Notes: generated by a model not told the origin, from the letters alone. 38,086 nucleotides of DNA from Verrucomicrobiota bacterium (GCA_027623315.1 JAQBYD010000039.1:1-38086), one strand, 5' to 3'; shown: positions 25,201 to 34,407, counted from the first letter of the stretch. Numbers and translations: made by a program.

Positions 25201-27876
25201 CTGAACAGAAAACAAAGCGAACACAAACTGGCGCGGATGGGTTCCGCGCTGGGCGCAGTGGCTATGATCGCGGCAGGACTGGCGGGTGACGGGAGTGCGT
25301 TGGCTGCTGAGCCGACGGCCGCGGTCGCCGCGAAGCCAGCCGGCACCGTGGTGCTGGACGACAACAGTCTCTGGCGGCACTTCGTGGTGTCGCGCTGCGC
25401 CTTTGCGCGCACGGCCGACGGCAAGCTGGAACCGTGGGATCTCACGCCGTTGGGCGTGCCGACCGGGGCGGCCGGAATATGGCCCGGAATAGCACCAAAG
25501 CCCGCGACTTCGACCGCGTCTTCCGCTCTGCCGCCGACAAATTGGTCCGGCCTTGACCTGGACGACGGGGCATGGCCGCGTGTCCGCCTGCCGTTGCCGA
25601 CACGTGCTGGCGAGTCATCCCGTCCGCAAACGCGGGATGGTGCCACGGCTGTCCTGCTCGTGCGCGGCAAGTTCGAGGTGAAAGATCCGGCCCAGGCGAA
25701 GTCCTGCCGCCTCTCACTGGAATATCTGGGAGGGGTGGTTGTCTACGTCAACGGCAAGGAAGCGGTCCGCCGCGACGTGCCCGGCGACAAGCCGGATCTG
25801 CTGGCCCTGGCCAAGGACTATCCCGAGGAGGCGTTTACGGACGCGAAGGGTAATTACGCGAGTGCCCCTCCGAAACGCGAGCGCAGCTTGCAGGACTTCG
25901 AGATTCCTGCCGGGTTGCTGCGGCGGGGGGTGAACGTGCTCGCCATCGAGACGCATACCGCGCCGGTCACTATGGCCTATGTCAAACGCGGCGGCAAAGA
26001 GGCCCACGGCTCGCTTCCGTGGGTGCCCATTGGACTCCTGCACGTGCGGCTGTCGGTGACGCCCATAGCCGCGGTCCCGACTCTCTCCGAGGTCGGGACC
26101 AACCTTGTGCGTCCGCGCGGCATCCAGGTGTGGAATTGCGCGGCGACCGATACGCTCAGCGTGTTCGATTTCGGCGATCCTCTCGAGCCCCTGCGCCCGG
26201 TTGCCATCCTGGCCGCGCGCAACAGCGTGTTTTCGGGACGGCTGGCGGTGAGTTCGGATCAGCCGATCAAAGGGTTGAATGTGAAAGTGTCGGACCTTAC
26301 GGCGACCGCTGGCGGCGCTAAGCTTCCGGCCTCCGCCATTCAGATCCGCTATGCCGTGGCGGTGGTGCCGGGTGCGTTGCCGTCGAATCGCGATGCCGAT
26401 CCATCGGGAGAAAAGTCCCATCTTCCCGCCGACCGCTTCGATGGCTTGTTGGACGTCATTCCCGGTGAAATCCCCGTGAGCCAGGCACCTGCGCTCGCGG
26501 ACCGGAAGTCCCTGGTTGCCGGCGCGGTGGCGCCGTTGTGGTTTACGGTGCGGGTCCCCAAGGAAGCGAAAGCCGGGGTGTACCAAGGCCAGATCGCCAT
26601 CGAGGCCGAGGGACTGCCGCGCACCAACGTGCCGTTGCGCGTGAGCATCTGCGACTGGGCCATGACGGACACGAAGGATTTTCGTATGCGCAACATGGCC
26701 TATCATGATGACGTCTGTGTGGCCGCACACTACAAGGTCCCGCTCTGGTCGGACAAGCACTTGGAGATGGTCGGCAGATCGCATACACTGATGAGCGAAG
26801 CCGGTTCGCGTCATTTCAACGTCGGCCTGGAAGGCTTCGTCCGCTGGATCAAACAGCCGGACGGCCGTTTCAAGTATGACTTCACCCTCTTTGACAAGTA
26901 CCTGGACATGATCGCCAAGTCTGTCGGCAAACCCCAGCCCTTGCGCGTGCAGGCTTGGGGGGAATTACAGGGCAAAGGCGGCAATCGTCTCGAGGCGCCC
27001 GTGGTTTCGGTTTCGGTGCTCGATCCGGTAACAGGCAAGACCGAGCCACTCAAGGCGCCCGATCCGGCTACCGACGAGGCGGCGGCGCTGGCCTTCTGGA
27101 AGCCGGTCTTCGATGAGGTTTTCAAGCGCATCAAGGCCCGCGGCTGGATGGACGAGACGGGCTTCGGCTGGACCGCCGACAATGGTGGGCCGACCGACGG
27201 CCTTGCCACGATCGCCGAGAAGCTCTGGCCGGAAGCCGTCTGGACCATGGTTACGCATGAGGTCACGGCCGATTGGAAAGATCGCAATATTCCCTGGGTC
27301 AAACTCCGCTATGCCGCCGGGTGCTATAGCTTTGGCTATCCGTCCGTCCGCGGCTACCGCGCCCTGCTGCCAGACCGGGCGGTGTTTTTCTGCAACCTGT
27401 ACCGCGGCAACTGGCGCGACTTCTCGCCCCTGACAATTCATCGCCGGGTTGGAGAAGATATCATCATGTCGGGTCGCGACGGGGTCAGCTATTTCGGGGC
27501 CGACCTGTTCATGTACAGGGATGCAAATGGGCGCCTGCAGAAACCCGGAGGCCCCGAATATCCCTCCGGACCAGGCTGGACCCTACATTCCATCCTCTAT
27601 CCCGGCCCCGACGGGCCGGTCGCGACCGAGCGCTTCGAGATGTTTCGCGAGGGCGTGCAAATGGCGGAGACGCTCCTCTTCATCGAGCGTGCCATCCAGG
27701 AGAAGAAGCTCAGTCCGGAACTCCAGCAGAAAGCCGAGAAGGCCCTGGAAGCGCGCAGCAACGCCTTCATCATGGACTGGTTCACCATTCGAGACATGCC
27801 CGGCGCCGGGGAGGACGCCAAGCTGCTTGGCCTGGCCGCTGAGGTGGCGCGGGAGCTGGGAAGCGGGAAGAAGTGA
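25201..27876 (+). CDS. Secreted DUF4091 protein, tandem paralogue, probable CTG start
   Basis: The product has about 891 residues. Aligned with its upstream paralogue, the codons ATG-ATC-AGA-AAG-CAA-AGC there correspond to CTG-AAC-AGA-AAA-CAA-AGC here, so the homologous start position is CTG 25201, preceded by AGGAG at the right distance. ATG 25237 and TTG 25180 are the alternatives. A signal peptide follows (SALGAVAMIAAGLAGDGSALAA). Residues about 40-270 contain the jelly-roll-like region (VVYVNGKEAVRRDV). The rest is the beta domain (APLWFTVRVPKEAKAGVYQG) and DUF4091 (WKPVFDEVFKRIKARGW, YSFGYPSVRGYR). It lacks the glycine-rich module of its neighbour. The last 60 residues are nearly identical in the two proteins. 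The pair reads as a tandem duplication with later gain or loss of the N-terminal module. Confidence 0.83.
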   Translation: MNRKQSEHKLARMGSALGAVAMIAAGLAGDGSALAAEPTAAVAAKPAGTVVLDDNSLWRHFVVSRCAFARTADGKLEPWDLTPLGVPTGAAGIWPGIAPKPATSTASSALPPTNWSGLDLDDGAWPRVRLPLPTRAGESSRPQTRDGATAVLLVRGKFEVKDPAQAKSCRLSLEYLGGVVVYVNGKEAVRRDVPGDKPDLLALAKDYPEEAFTDAKGNYASAPPKRERSLQDFEIPAGLLRRGVNVLAIETHTAPVTMAYVKRGGKEAHGSLPWVPIGLLHVRLSVTPIAAVPTLSEVGTNLVRPRGIQVWNCAATDTLSVFDFGDPLEPLRPVAILAARNSVFSGRLAVSSDQPIKGLNVKVSDLTATAGGAKLPASAIQIRYAVAVVPGALPSNRDADPSGEKSHLPADRFDGLLDVIPGEIPVSQAPALADRKSLVAGAVAPLWFTVRVPKEAKAGVYQGQIAIEAEGLPRTNVPLRVSICDWAMTDTKDFRMRNMAYHDDVCVAAHYKVPLWSDKHLEMVGRSHTLMSEAGSRHFNVGLEGFVRWIKQPDGRFKYDFTLFDKYLDMIAKSVGKPQPLRVQAWGELQGKGGNRLEAPVVSVSVLDPVTGKTEPLKAPDPATDEAAALAFWKPVFDEVFKRIKARGWMDETGFGWTADNGGPTDGLATIAEKLWPEAVWTMVTHEVTADWKDRNIPWVKLRYAAGCYSFGYPSVRGYRALLPDRAVFFCNLYRGNWRDFSPLTIHRRVGEDIIMSGRDGVSYFGADLFMYRDANGRLQKPGGPEYPSGPGWTLHSILYPGPDGPVATERFEMFREGVQMAETLLFIERAIQEKKLSPELQQKAEKALEARSNAFIMDWFTIRDMPGAGEDAKLLGLAAEVARELGSGKK

Positions 27877-27913
27877 GAAGTAAGTAGTGAAAAGCGAGAA
27901 GTTTTCAGGGAGT

Positions 27914-27977
27914 CTGAACGCCCAACATCCAACTTCCAAGGAGGAAATTCTTCCTCGGAGGTTGGGCGTTGGTTCAG
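27914..27977. repeat. Imperfect palindromic repeat in the DUF4091-PQQ gap
   Basis: CTGAA (27914-27918) pairs with TTCAG (27973-27977). CGCCCAACATCC (27919-27930) pairs with GGAGGTTGGGCG (27957-27968), with one mismatch. GAGGAA (27941-27946) pairs with TTCCTC (27951-27956). A purine-rich run of GAGAAG/GTAAG-like words (27871-27902) precedes it. It may act as a terminator-like hairpin for the DUF4091 pair or be another mobile palindrome. Confidence 0.55.
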
Positions 27978-28095
27978 AAACGAGACACCAATTGCCGGGA
28001 AGAGCATTGGATGATCAACCTTCCCACGAACGCGGAACGCGCCTTGATCAAACAACTCGAAGTCTTCATCGTACGGAGATAATCGGACTGACCCT

Positions 28096-30750
28096 ATGAT
28101 TGACCTATTCAACTGTGCTCCGACCCTCGGGGTGATCCCGGTGGTGGTTCAGATTGGGCCCATGCTGATCGCTTTGCTCTCGGCGGTGGTCGCGGCGGTG
28201 GTCAGCGCGCTGATTAAGCTTCTGAAGCCTTCGACCATCAAGGCTTTTCTGCAGATCATGTGGCGCAACAAACTTGCCACGATCGTATTGGTTGCGGCGA
28301 TCGCGGGGATTTGTCACGGCGTCACATACATTAAGGGCGTGCTGTCCGAGCGCGGCAGCGGTGGCGGAGTCGTCGAGGTGGGTAAGAGCGACTGGTCGGC
28401 CTTTCGCGGCGGCCCGGACAGGCGCGGGGCAACGCTTGATGCCGAGGATCCAAAGGCGGCCGCCAGAGTGTGGGGCGGGACTACAAAGATCAAAACCTTC
28501 TATTCGTCACCGGGGATTGTCGGAAACCGCATCTTCGCCACCTCGGCAGAAGCGGGAGCGTTCAATCCTCAGGGCGAGGGCGGTATCGTATGCCTTGACG
28601 CCGATACCGGTGAAGTGGTCTGGAACTATGCACCCAGGGGTTTCAGGGCAACGTATTCTTCGCCTTCCGTTCAGAGCAACTACCTTGTTTCTGGAGAAGG
28701 GCTGCATCTCACGGATGATGCGCGCATCACATGCCTTCGCATAGACTTTGAGAGCAACGGCTACGAGTTTCTGTGGGAGTTCCGTACCCGGAGCCACGTG
28801 GAATCGTCGCCCTGCATTTACAACGGTCGCGCCTACGTTGGGGCGGGTGATGATGGTCTGTACTGCATTGAACTTGAACCGGATTCCGATAACAAGCCGG
28901 TCGTGAAATGGCATTTGGCGGGCAACAAATCCAGCGGTGGCATGATCCTTGAAGGAGAAGAGGCGCTTCTGGATTGCGAGGCATCTCCGGCGGCGTTGGA
29001 CGGAAAAGTGTTTTTCTGCCTCGGCATGGGCGGCAAAGCTGTCGTCTGCGTGGATGCCGAGACGGGGCAGAAGCTGTGGAAAGTCAATACGCCATATCCC
29101 GTGTTCGGGGCGCCGGCTGTGGTTGACGGCAAGGTGATCGTCGGCATGGGCACCGGCAACATGATCGAGAGCGCTGAAGAAGCGCTTGAAAGCGAGATCC
29201 AGAAGCTCAGGGACAAGGGGTTGAGCGAGGGGGCGCTTGAAAAAGAGAGGGCGATGCTCGGCCCTGCAGGTGAAGTATGGTGCATGGATGCAGAGAGCGG
29301 TGACTTGGTTTGGTCCAAGAAGCTAGCACGCACAGTTCTAGGCGCCGTCGCCGCAGCAGACGGCAGGTTGTACTTTGGCAGTCGTGACCACAGGCTGTAC
29401 TCGCTCGGTCTCGACGGCACGGGGATGAAGGAATTTGATTCGCATGAGCCTATCGTGACATCCCCGGCTGTCGGGAAAGAGCATGTGTACTTTGTCACTG
29501 AAGCAGGCACGCTGATTTGCCTGGACAGAAATAGCCTGAAGCCCGTGTGGGACATGCGCATAGGCAGCGGTGGGACTGCCATCAGTTCTCCGGCCGTGGG
29601 GCGCGGCCACATTTATGTTGGCACAACTAAAGACGGTCTTGTGTGTCTGGGTGGCCCTGTTGTTGACGAAACGTATCTCTGGGCCGGGGCGATGGGCGGC
29701 GAGGGTCAATCCGGTTGGGTTGACGGGTCTTTTGTTCCTGCGTCGGTCAAGTTTGCCTGGCGTTATCCCAAGACGGAGACGACCGACACCGATGCCGAGG
29801 CAACAGCGATTACCACACCCGTCGCCTGTTCGACGAATGCCCTGTATGTCGGCATGGGTGGTGCGCGCAACGGACTTGCGAAAGTCGAGCTGACCGATAA
29901 CCGACGCAGGCCTTTCACGGAAGCGTGGTTCTGCGCCGCGACGCATGCGCCGGGTTCGTCCGCGGCGATCCTTGGCGAGTTGGTCTATTTTGTTTCAGGT
30001 CAACCGGGAGACAAGGGGCGTTATCTCCACACCGTGGATGTCAAGAGCGGTGCGATTCTGTCGAAGCGAGAGGTGGCGGATTATGCCGGCGGGCAGATGC
30101 TGCTGACGCGTAACGGCCTGCTCGTGGCGGACAGGGAGGATGGGTTGAGCCTGTTGCGCGGGGAGGAAGATAGCATCTTCCTTGATGTGGGTAAGGTTGT
30201 TGGCAGTCCCGTCTCGGGGAACGACATGTTCTTCGTTGCTACGGAATCAGGCGTGTCCGCGTTGAGCGCTGTGGGCGGCGAGAACTTGTGGAGGGTGGCA
30301 TTGCCTGCTCCTGTGCGGACGGGGCCGGTGGTGCGCGGCGAGACCGTCGCCGTCGGCACCACGGAGGGCGTTGTTGCTCTCCGCATGGTCGATGGTTCGA
30401 CCGCATGGACCCTCGCCTGCGGTGAGACCGTCGGTGGCCTGGTTTGCAGTGATGAATATATTGCCTGCGTCACGACCAACAGGGAAGTCGTGTTGATGGA
30501 TTGGGCGGGTGAAGAGAAGGTTCGTACAGATGCCGTGGCGCCTGGGATCACGCCTGTGCTTTGTGGTGCTGTGATGCTTTGCCCGAAGCCGGACGGTGTT
30601 GAGCTCGTAGAAATTGAATCGGGGAAGAAGCGGAATTGGGTCGGCAACCTTGGATGGTTGGGCGGCATAGTGACCCCGGGCATTGTGTTTGACTCGAAAA
30701 TGTACATTGGAACGGGGGAACGGGGCTTAGTCTGTCTTCGCGGAAAGTGA
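28096..30750 (+). CDS. Membrane-anchored PQQ-like beta-propeller protein
   Basis: The 884-residue protein has two N-terminal membrane segments, residues about 13-42 (IGPMLIALLSAVVAAVVSAL) and about 60-80 (LATIVLVAAIAGICHGVTYI), rather than a cleaved signal peptide. From about residue 95 it is a PQQ/BamB-type propeller: WSAFRGGPDRRG is the usual entry strand, and the repeats include GGIVCLDADTGEVVWNY, VVCVDAETGQKLWKV, EVWCMDAESGDLVWSKKL and LICLDRNSLKPVWDM. Later blades are more diverged (KSGAILSKREVADYAGGQ, GVVALRMVDGSTAWTLACG). The blade motifs are of the non-cofactor (BamB-like) kind; nothing shows PQQ binding. It is 21 bases upstream of the dikinase-like gene. The start has no close Shine-Dalgarno sequence. 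Confidence 0.87.
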   Translation: MIDLFNCAPTLGVIPVVVQIGPMLIALLSAVVAAVVSALIKLLKPSTIKAFLQIMWRNKLATIVLVAAIAGICHGVTYIKGVLSERGSGGGVVEVGKSDWSAFRGGPDRRGATLDAEDPKAAARVWGGTTKIKTFYSSPGIVGNRIFATSAEAGAFNPQGEGGIVCLDADTGEVVWNYAPRGFRATYSSPSVQSNYLVSGEGLHLTDDARITCLRIDFESNGYEFLWEFRTRSHVESSPCIYNGRAYVGAGDDGLYCIELEPDSDNKPVVKWHLAGNKSSGGMILEGEEALLDCEASPAALDGKVFFCLGMGGKAVVCVDAETGQKLWKVNTPYPVFGAPAVVDGKVIVGMGTGNMIESAEEALESEIQKLRDKGLSEGALEKERAMLGPAGEVWCMDAESGDLVWSKKLARTVLGAVAAADGRLYFGSRDHRLYSLGLDGTGMKEFDSHEPIVTSPAVGKEHVYFVTEAGTLICLDRNSLKPVWDMRIGSGGTAISSPAVGRGHIYVGTTKDGLVCLGGPVVDETYLWAGAMGGEGQSGWVDGSFVPASVKFAWRYPKTETTDTDAEATAITTPVACSTNALYVGMGGARNGLAKVELTDNRRRPFTEAWFCAATHAPGSSAAILGELVYFVSGQPGDKGRYLHTVDVKSGAILSKREVADYAGGQMLLTRNGLLVADREDGLSLLRGEEDSIFLDVGKVVGSPVSGNDMFFVATESGVSALSAVGGENLWRVALPAPVRTGPVVRGETVAVGTTEGVVALRMVDGSTAWTLACGETVGGLVCSDEYIACVTTNREVVLMDWAGEEKVRTDAVAPGITPVLCGAVMLCPKPDGVELVEIESGKKRNWVGNLGWLGGIVTPGIVFDSKMYIGTGERGLVCLRGK

Positions 30751-30771
30751 CGGAGACGGGTTTGAAAACCA

Positions 30772-33525
30772 ATGGCTGAGAAGATGATATATTTCTTCGG
30801 TGGCGATGATACCGAAGGTGATCCCGGCAACAAGGAGCTCCTTGGCGGCAAGGGCGCATCGCTTGCGGCAATGAGTAAGGCCGGGTTGCCGGTGCCGGCC
30901 GGGTTCACGATCACCACCGAATGCTGCGAGCAGTTCTTTGAGCGGAAAAGGCAGTGGCCCAAAGGCCTGGAAGAAGCTCTACGCGAATACATGACGCGAC
31001 TGGAGTCCCTTACGGGCCGAAGGTTTGGAGATCCCGACTCGCCACTGCTGGTGTCGGTCCGTTCAGGCGCGGCGCGGTCCATGCCCGGCATGATGGATAC
31101 TATCCTCAATTGCGGACTTCCACTTTCCATGGCTGAATCGTGCGCCAATCCGGCCGCGTTCTGGCGTGTCTACAACCAGTTTGTGATCATGTTTTCGACC
31201 ACCGTGGCGGATATATCCAGAGCCGAATTCGAAGCCATGACGGAAGCCGCGGACGCCAATACAGCGGAAGAGCGGGCTGCGCTCTCGGAGAAGCTGCGCG
31301 CATGCTATGCAGAGAAGAGCGGCAACACCTTCCCCACAACCCCGTGGGAGTCGCTCATCGCCTGTATCGATGCGGTCTTCGATTCATGGAACAGCGAACG
31401 TGCCATTACCTATCGCCGAGAGCACGACCTGCGCGGGCTCAAGGGCACGGCCGTTAACGTTCAGTCGATGTTCCCATCTGAGGTGTCAGGGATTGTCTTC
31501 ACAACCAATCCCAATAACCTGCCGGCCGAGGAGATGGTGATCGAATCGTCGTTTGGCCTTGGGGAGTCTGTGGTTTCCGGTGATGTCCAGCCGGACAAGT
31601 TCGTCGTTGATCGCGAGACGAGGAGGATTAAGGAGTCGGTTATCGGGCATAAGTCCGCGATTATCTACGCGCTGGGCGACGCGGGCGAGCGCGATCCAGA
31701 TGCTCCTTCGCTGACGGCTGACCAGCTCAGTGAGCTGGCGGAGATGTGTATGAAAGTCGAGGGGTTCTTCGGCTATGCCGTGGATATAGAGTTTGGCCTG
31801 GTGGGGGGCGAGTTCGGCTTGCTACAGAGCCGCGCCATACGCGGACTGGACATCGTGCGGGATGTGGAGGTCGGACGACAGGAGGAGATCGAGCGTCTGC
31901 GCGAGTTGGCTGCGGGGCGACGACGCGTGTGGGTATTCCATAACCTGGGTGAGACGCTTCGGAGCCCGACTCCGCTTACCTGGGACCTGATACGGCACTT
32001 CATGCGAGGTGACGGCGGATTCGGGCGGATGTACCAGGATTTTGGCTATCGCCCGAGCAGGCGTGTTCGTGATGAAGGGTTCCTCGAGCTGATCTGCGGG
32101 CGTATCTATGCGGACTCGGAGCGCCTGGCGGAGCTGTTCTGGGAGAATATGCCGTTCGAGTACGACCTCGATCTGATCGAACATGATGAAGGCGCCATGG
32201 AACAGGCCCCGTCCAAGTTCAATCCTGAATTGGCGGGCGGCCGTTTCCTGTGGACTCTGCCGGGCACGCTATGGGCCATGTTGAAGAGCGCACGTCGCAT
32301 GAAACAACTTCGAGCGCGGGCGATGGAGCGTTTCGAGAAAGACGTGCTTCCTCCCTATCTGGCCTATGTGAAGGAGCAGCGCGCGCGGGATCTGACCGTG
32401 CTTTCCACCCCTGAGGTGATTGCGGAGTTCGAGCAGCGCCTGACCAAGGTGCTGGACGAGTTCGCAAACGAGTCACTCCAACCCGGCTTCTTCGGCGGCC
32501 TCGCTCGCAGCAACCTGGAGACGATGTTGAACCAGTTGATGGGAAAGGAGGAGGGCTCCCGACTCGCCCTCGATCTGACGATGGGTCTGGAGGGTGATCT
32601 CACGGTGGCGCAGAACGAGACCCTCTACGAGGTGGCGCAGAAAGAGGAGACCTTCGAGGTCTTCATGGAACGCTTTGGCCATCGAACGGTGGGAGAGATG
32701 GAACTGGCCGTCCCACGCTGGCGCGAAGAGCACGACTATCTTGAGAAAGTTATGGCCAGTTACCAGGGAAGCGGGACCGTGCATCCTTCCGAACTGCACT
32801 ATGTTAACCGGAAAAAGCGGGAGCAGGCCGAAGCGGAACTTCCTGACCTTCTGGTCAAGCATGGCGGAAGCGCCTTCGAGGAAGACATACTGACTGACCT
32901 GAGGGACGCGCAGAAGCTCCTGCCTATGCGTGAGAACGGCAAGTACTACCTGATGATGGGGTACGAGCTGCTCCGTCTTGCCATACTCGAACTGGCACGA
33001 CGTTGGGATCTTGGACGCGATGTGTTCTTCCTGAACCGGGATGAACTAGAGCATTTCGAGCACAAAACGCCACATCTCACTGTCGAAATCGCCGCGCGAA
33101 AAACGCGTTGGCAGTCGGCCAAACGTCTCGAGGTCGCCACGGTGGTCAATGCCGGAGAGTTGGAATCCCTGGGAATGCCGCGTGAGTATGCTGACACGGA
33201 TGAGTTGGAGGCAGACTCCATCTCCTCGGGCGTTTCCACCGGGACGGCAAAGATTATTTTCGACCCCAATGAGGCAGGTGATCTTGGGCACGAGTACGTG
33301 CTCGTATGTCCATCCACCGACCCCGGCTGGACGCCGCTCTTTGTGCGCTGCACAGGCCTGGTGATCGAACGTGGCGGAATCCTTTCGCATGGCGCGATTG
33401 TGGCGCGCGATTTCGGTATCCCTGCCGTTGTCTGTCCAGGGGCCACAAAGCGTATACCGGACGGCGCGCGGGTCCGGGTGGATGGCAACCGGGGAAGCGT
33501 GACCGTATTGAAGGGGGACGAATAG
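30772..33525 (+). CDS. PEP-synthase/PPDK-like dikinase with rifampicin-phosphotransferase domain order
   Basis: The 917-residue protein begins with a dikinase ATP-grasp domain (residues about 1-365): LLGGKGASLAAMSKAGLPVP and VRSGAARSMPGMMDTILNCG are PPDK-like, whereas SGIVFTTNP and VVSGDVQPDKFVVD look more like PEP synthase. The middle (about 385-810) is helical and holds FGHRTVGEMELAVPRWRE (H637), a pattern of the rifampicin-phosphotransferase substrate domain. The phosphohistidine swivel domain is at the very end: GGILSHGAIVARDFGIPAVV with H873 as the phosphorylated residue. There is no PEP/pyruvate TIM barrel. The order ATP-grasp, middle, His domain is that of RPH. The substrate is not known; rifampicin inactivation is possible but the envelope-type neighbours argue for another target. 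The gene abuts the next start codon. Confidence 0.87.
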   Translation: MAEKMIYFFGGDDTEGDPGNKELLGGKGASLAAMSKAGLPVPAGFTITTECCEQFFERKRQWPKGLEEALREYMTRLESLTGRRFGDPDSPLLVSVRSGAARSMPGMMDTILNCGLPLSMAESCANPAAFWRVYNQFVIMFSTTVADISRAEFEAMTEAADANTAEERAALSEKLRACYAEKSGNTFPTTPWESLIACIDAVFDSWNSERAITYRREHDLRGLKGTAVNVQSMFPSEVSGIVFTTNPNNLPAEEMVIESSFGLGESVVSGDVQPDKFVVDRETRRIKESVIGHKSAIIYALGDAGERDPDAPSLTADQLSELAEMCMKVEGFFGYAVDIEFGLVGGEFGLLQSRAIRGLDIVRDVEVGRQEEIERLRELAAGRRRVWVFHNLGETLRSPTPLTWDLIRHFMRGDGGFGRMYQDFGYRPSRRVRDEGFLELICGRIYADSERLAELFWENMPFEYDLDLIEHDEGAMEQAPSKFNPELAGGRFLWTLPGTLWAMLKSARRMKQLRARAMERFEKDVLPPYLAYVKEQRARDLTVLSTPEVIAEFEQRLTKVLDEFANESLQPGFFGGLARSNLETMLNQLMGKEEGSRLALDLTMGLEGDLTVAQNETLYEVAQKEETFEVFMERFGHRTVGEMELAVPRWREEHDYLEKVMASYQGSGTVHPSELHYVNRKKREQAEAELPDLLVKHGGSAFEEDILTDLRDAQKLLPMRENGKYYLMMGYELLRLAILELARRWDLGRDVFFLNRDELEHFEHKTPHLTVEIAARKTRWQSAKRLEVATVVNAGELESLGMPREYADTDELEADSISSGVSTGTAKIIFDPNEAGDLGHEYVLVCPSTDPGWTPLFVRCTGLVIERGGILSHGAIVARDFGIPAVVCPGATKRIPDGARVRVDGNRGSVTVLKGDE

Positions 33526-34407
33526 ATGTTCCAGGTCATCAATGATTTCATCGTGGGGACGATGGACTATGTGCTTGGGTGGCTCCTCTATGTGCCCATG
33601 GATGTCGCCATGATTGCCGTCGCAGTCATCACTTCTTCCATAATCGTATTTCCACGCAAATGGGTCACAAATCAGCATTGGCTGAAGCGGGTCGACGCCG
33701 ACCAGAAGCGCTTGAAAAGTTTGAAGAAGGAAGCCGCGAATAGGAAAGACAAGGAAGCTGTCCAGCGTCACAAGGCCACGATTTCGCAGGTGCAGTTACG
33801 TGCCATCAAGGTTGAATGCAAGCCGCTACTGATCATGCTCATCGCGATGACGCTGATCGCCATGTGGTGCTTTGCCCGGCTGGGATTCAATCCACCAGGA
33901 GGCGGCGAAGCGGTGGAGCTGAAGCTCCATGTCGCGAATTCGGAGATAGGAAAGATCGGGCACCTCGTTCCGGTGGCCGGCATTCAAACGGTGGACGGCT
34001 GGATCCAGACGGCCGAACGCGACAAACCGACCGAGCCACGCGGCGTATGGGAGACATACACAGCGAAAGTGGCGAGACTGATGAAGCTGCCTGAACCGAC
34101 GCTTGAAAGTGTGGTTACCTGGCGCATTGTGCCCGAAGGACGCCCCGAACCCTACGCGCTGAAGATGGTCTTTGACGGTGCGGTCTATGAGCGCGAGCTA
34201 CTGGTCGGGCAGAAGCGTTATGCACCGCAGCTAGAAGTGCACAGCCCGCCTGATCTGACGCCCGCTTCTGAAGTGATGATGAGACCGCCCAAGCTGTTTG
34301 GCGTCATAGGCGGGCTGGGACCGATGTTCCCGCCCTGGCTCGTGGCCTATTTGATTGTTGCTCTTCCGACCGTGAGCGTATTGAAACGGGTGTTCAAGGT
34401 ATATTGA
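33526..34407 (+). CDS. EMC3/DUF106-like (Oxa1 superfamily) membrane protein with inserted domain
   Basis: The start directly follows the previous stop; 293 residues. The layout is: membrane segment at about 22-43 (VPMDVAMIAVAVITSSIIVF); a positively charged coiled coil at about 50-95 (DADQKRLKSLKKEAANRKDK); a second segment at about 99-118 (KPLLIMLIAMTLIAMWCFARL); a soluble domain of about 135 residues; and a final segment at about 270-293 (PPWLVAYLIVALPTVSVLKRVFKVY, shown to the gene end). The coiled coil between the first two helices and the closing W-x-x-Y-x-x-x-x-x-P segment match archaeal DUF106 and eukaryotic EMC3/TMCO1 proteins, which insert membrane proteins. The inserted domain (about 125-262) is a predicted beta-rich extracytoplasmic domain that I do not recognise. 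Assignment is by pattern, not by alignment. Confidence 0.68.
   Translation: MFQVINDFIVGTMDYVLGWLLYVPMDVAMIAVAVITSSIIVFPRKWVTNQHWLKRVDADQKRLKSLKKEAANRKDKEAVQRHKATISQVQLRAIKVECKPLLIMLIAMTLIAMWCFARLGFNPPGGGEAVELKLHVANSEIGKIGHLVPVAGIQTVDGWIQTAERDKPTEPRGVWETYTAKVARLMKLPEPTLESVVTWRIVPEGRPEPYALKMVFDGAVYERELLVGQKRYAPQLEVHSPPDLTPASEVMMRPPKLFGVIGGLGPMFPPWLVAYLIVALPTVSVLKRVFKVY

Noticed and set aside
28011..28082. A 23-codon peptide (MINLPTNAERALIKQLEVFI...) before the PQQ gene
   Set aside because: No ribosome-binding site and no known family; it could be a C-terminal remnant of a lost gene, but there is not enough sequence to say.
28096..30750. PQQ-dependent dehydrogenase
   Set aside because: Only propeller blade motifs are seen; there is no sign of the cofactor-binding or cytochrome segments of quinoprotein dehydrogenases.
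30772..33525. Plain PEP synthase (ppsA) or PPDK (ppdK) annotation
   Set aside because: The PEP/pyruvate-binding barrel is missing and the phosphohistidine domain is at the C terminus, so neither reaction can be assigned.
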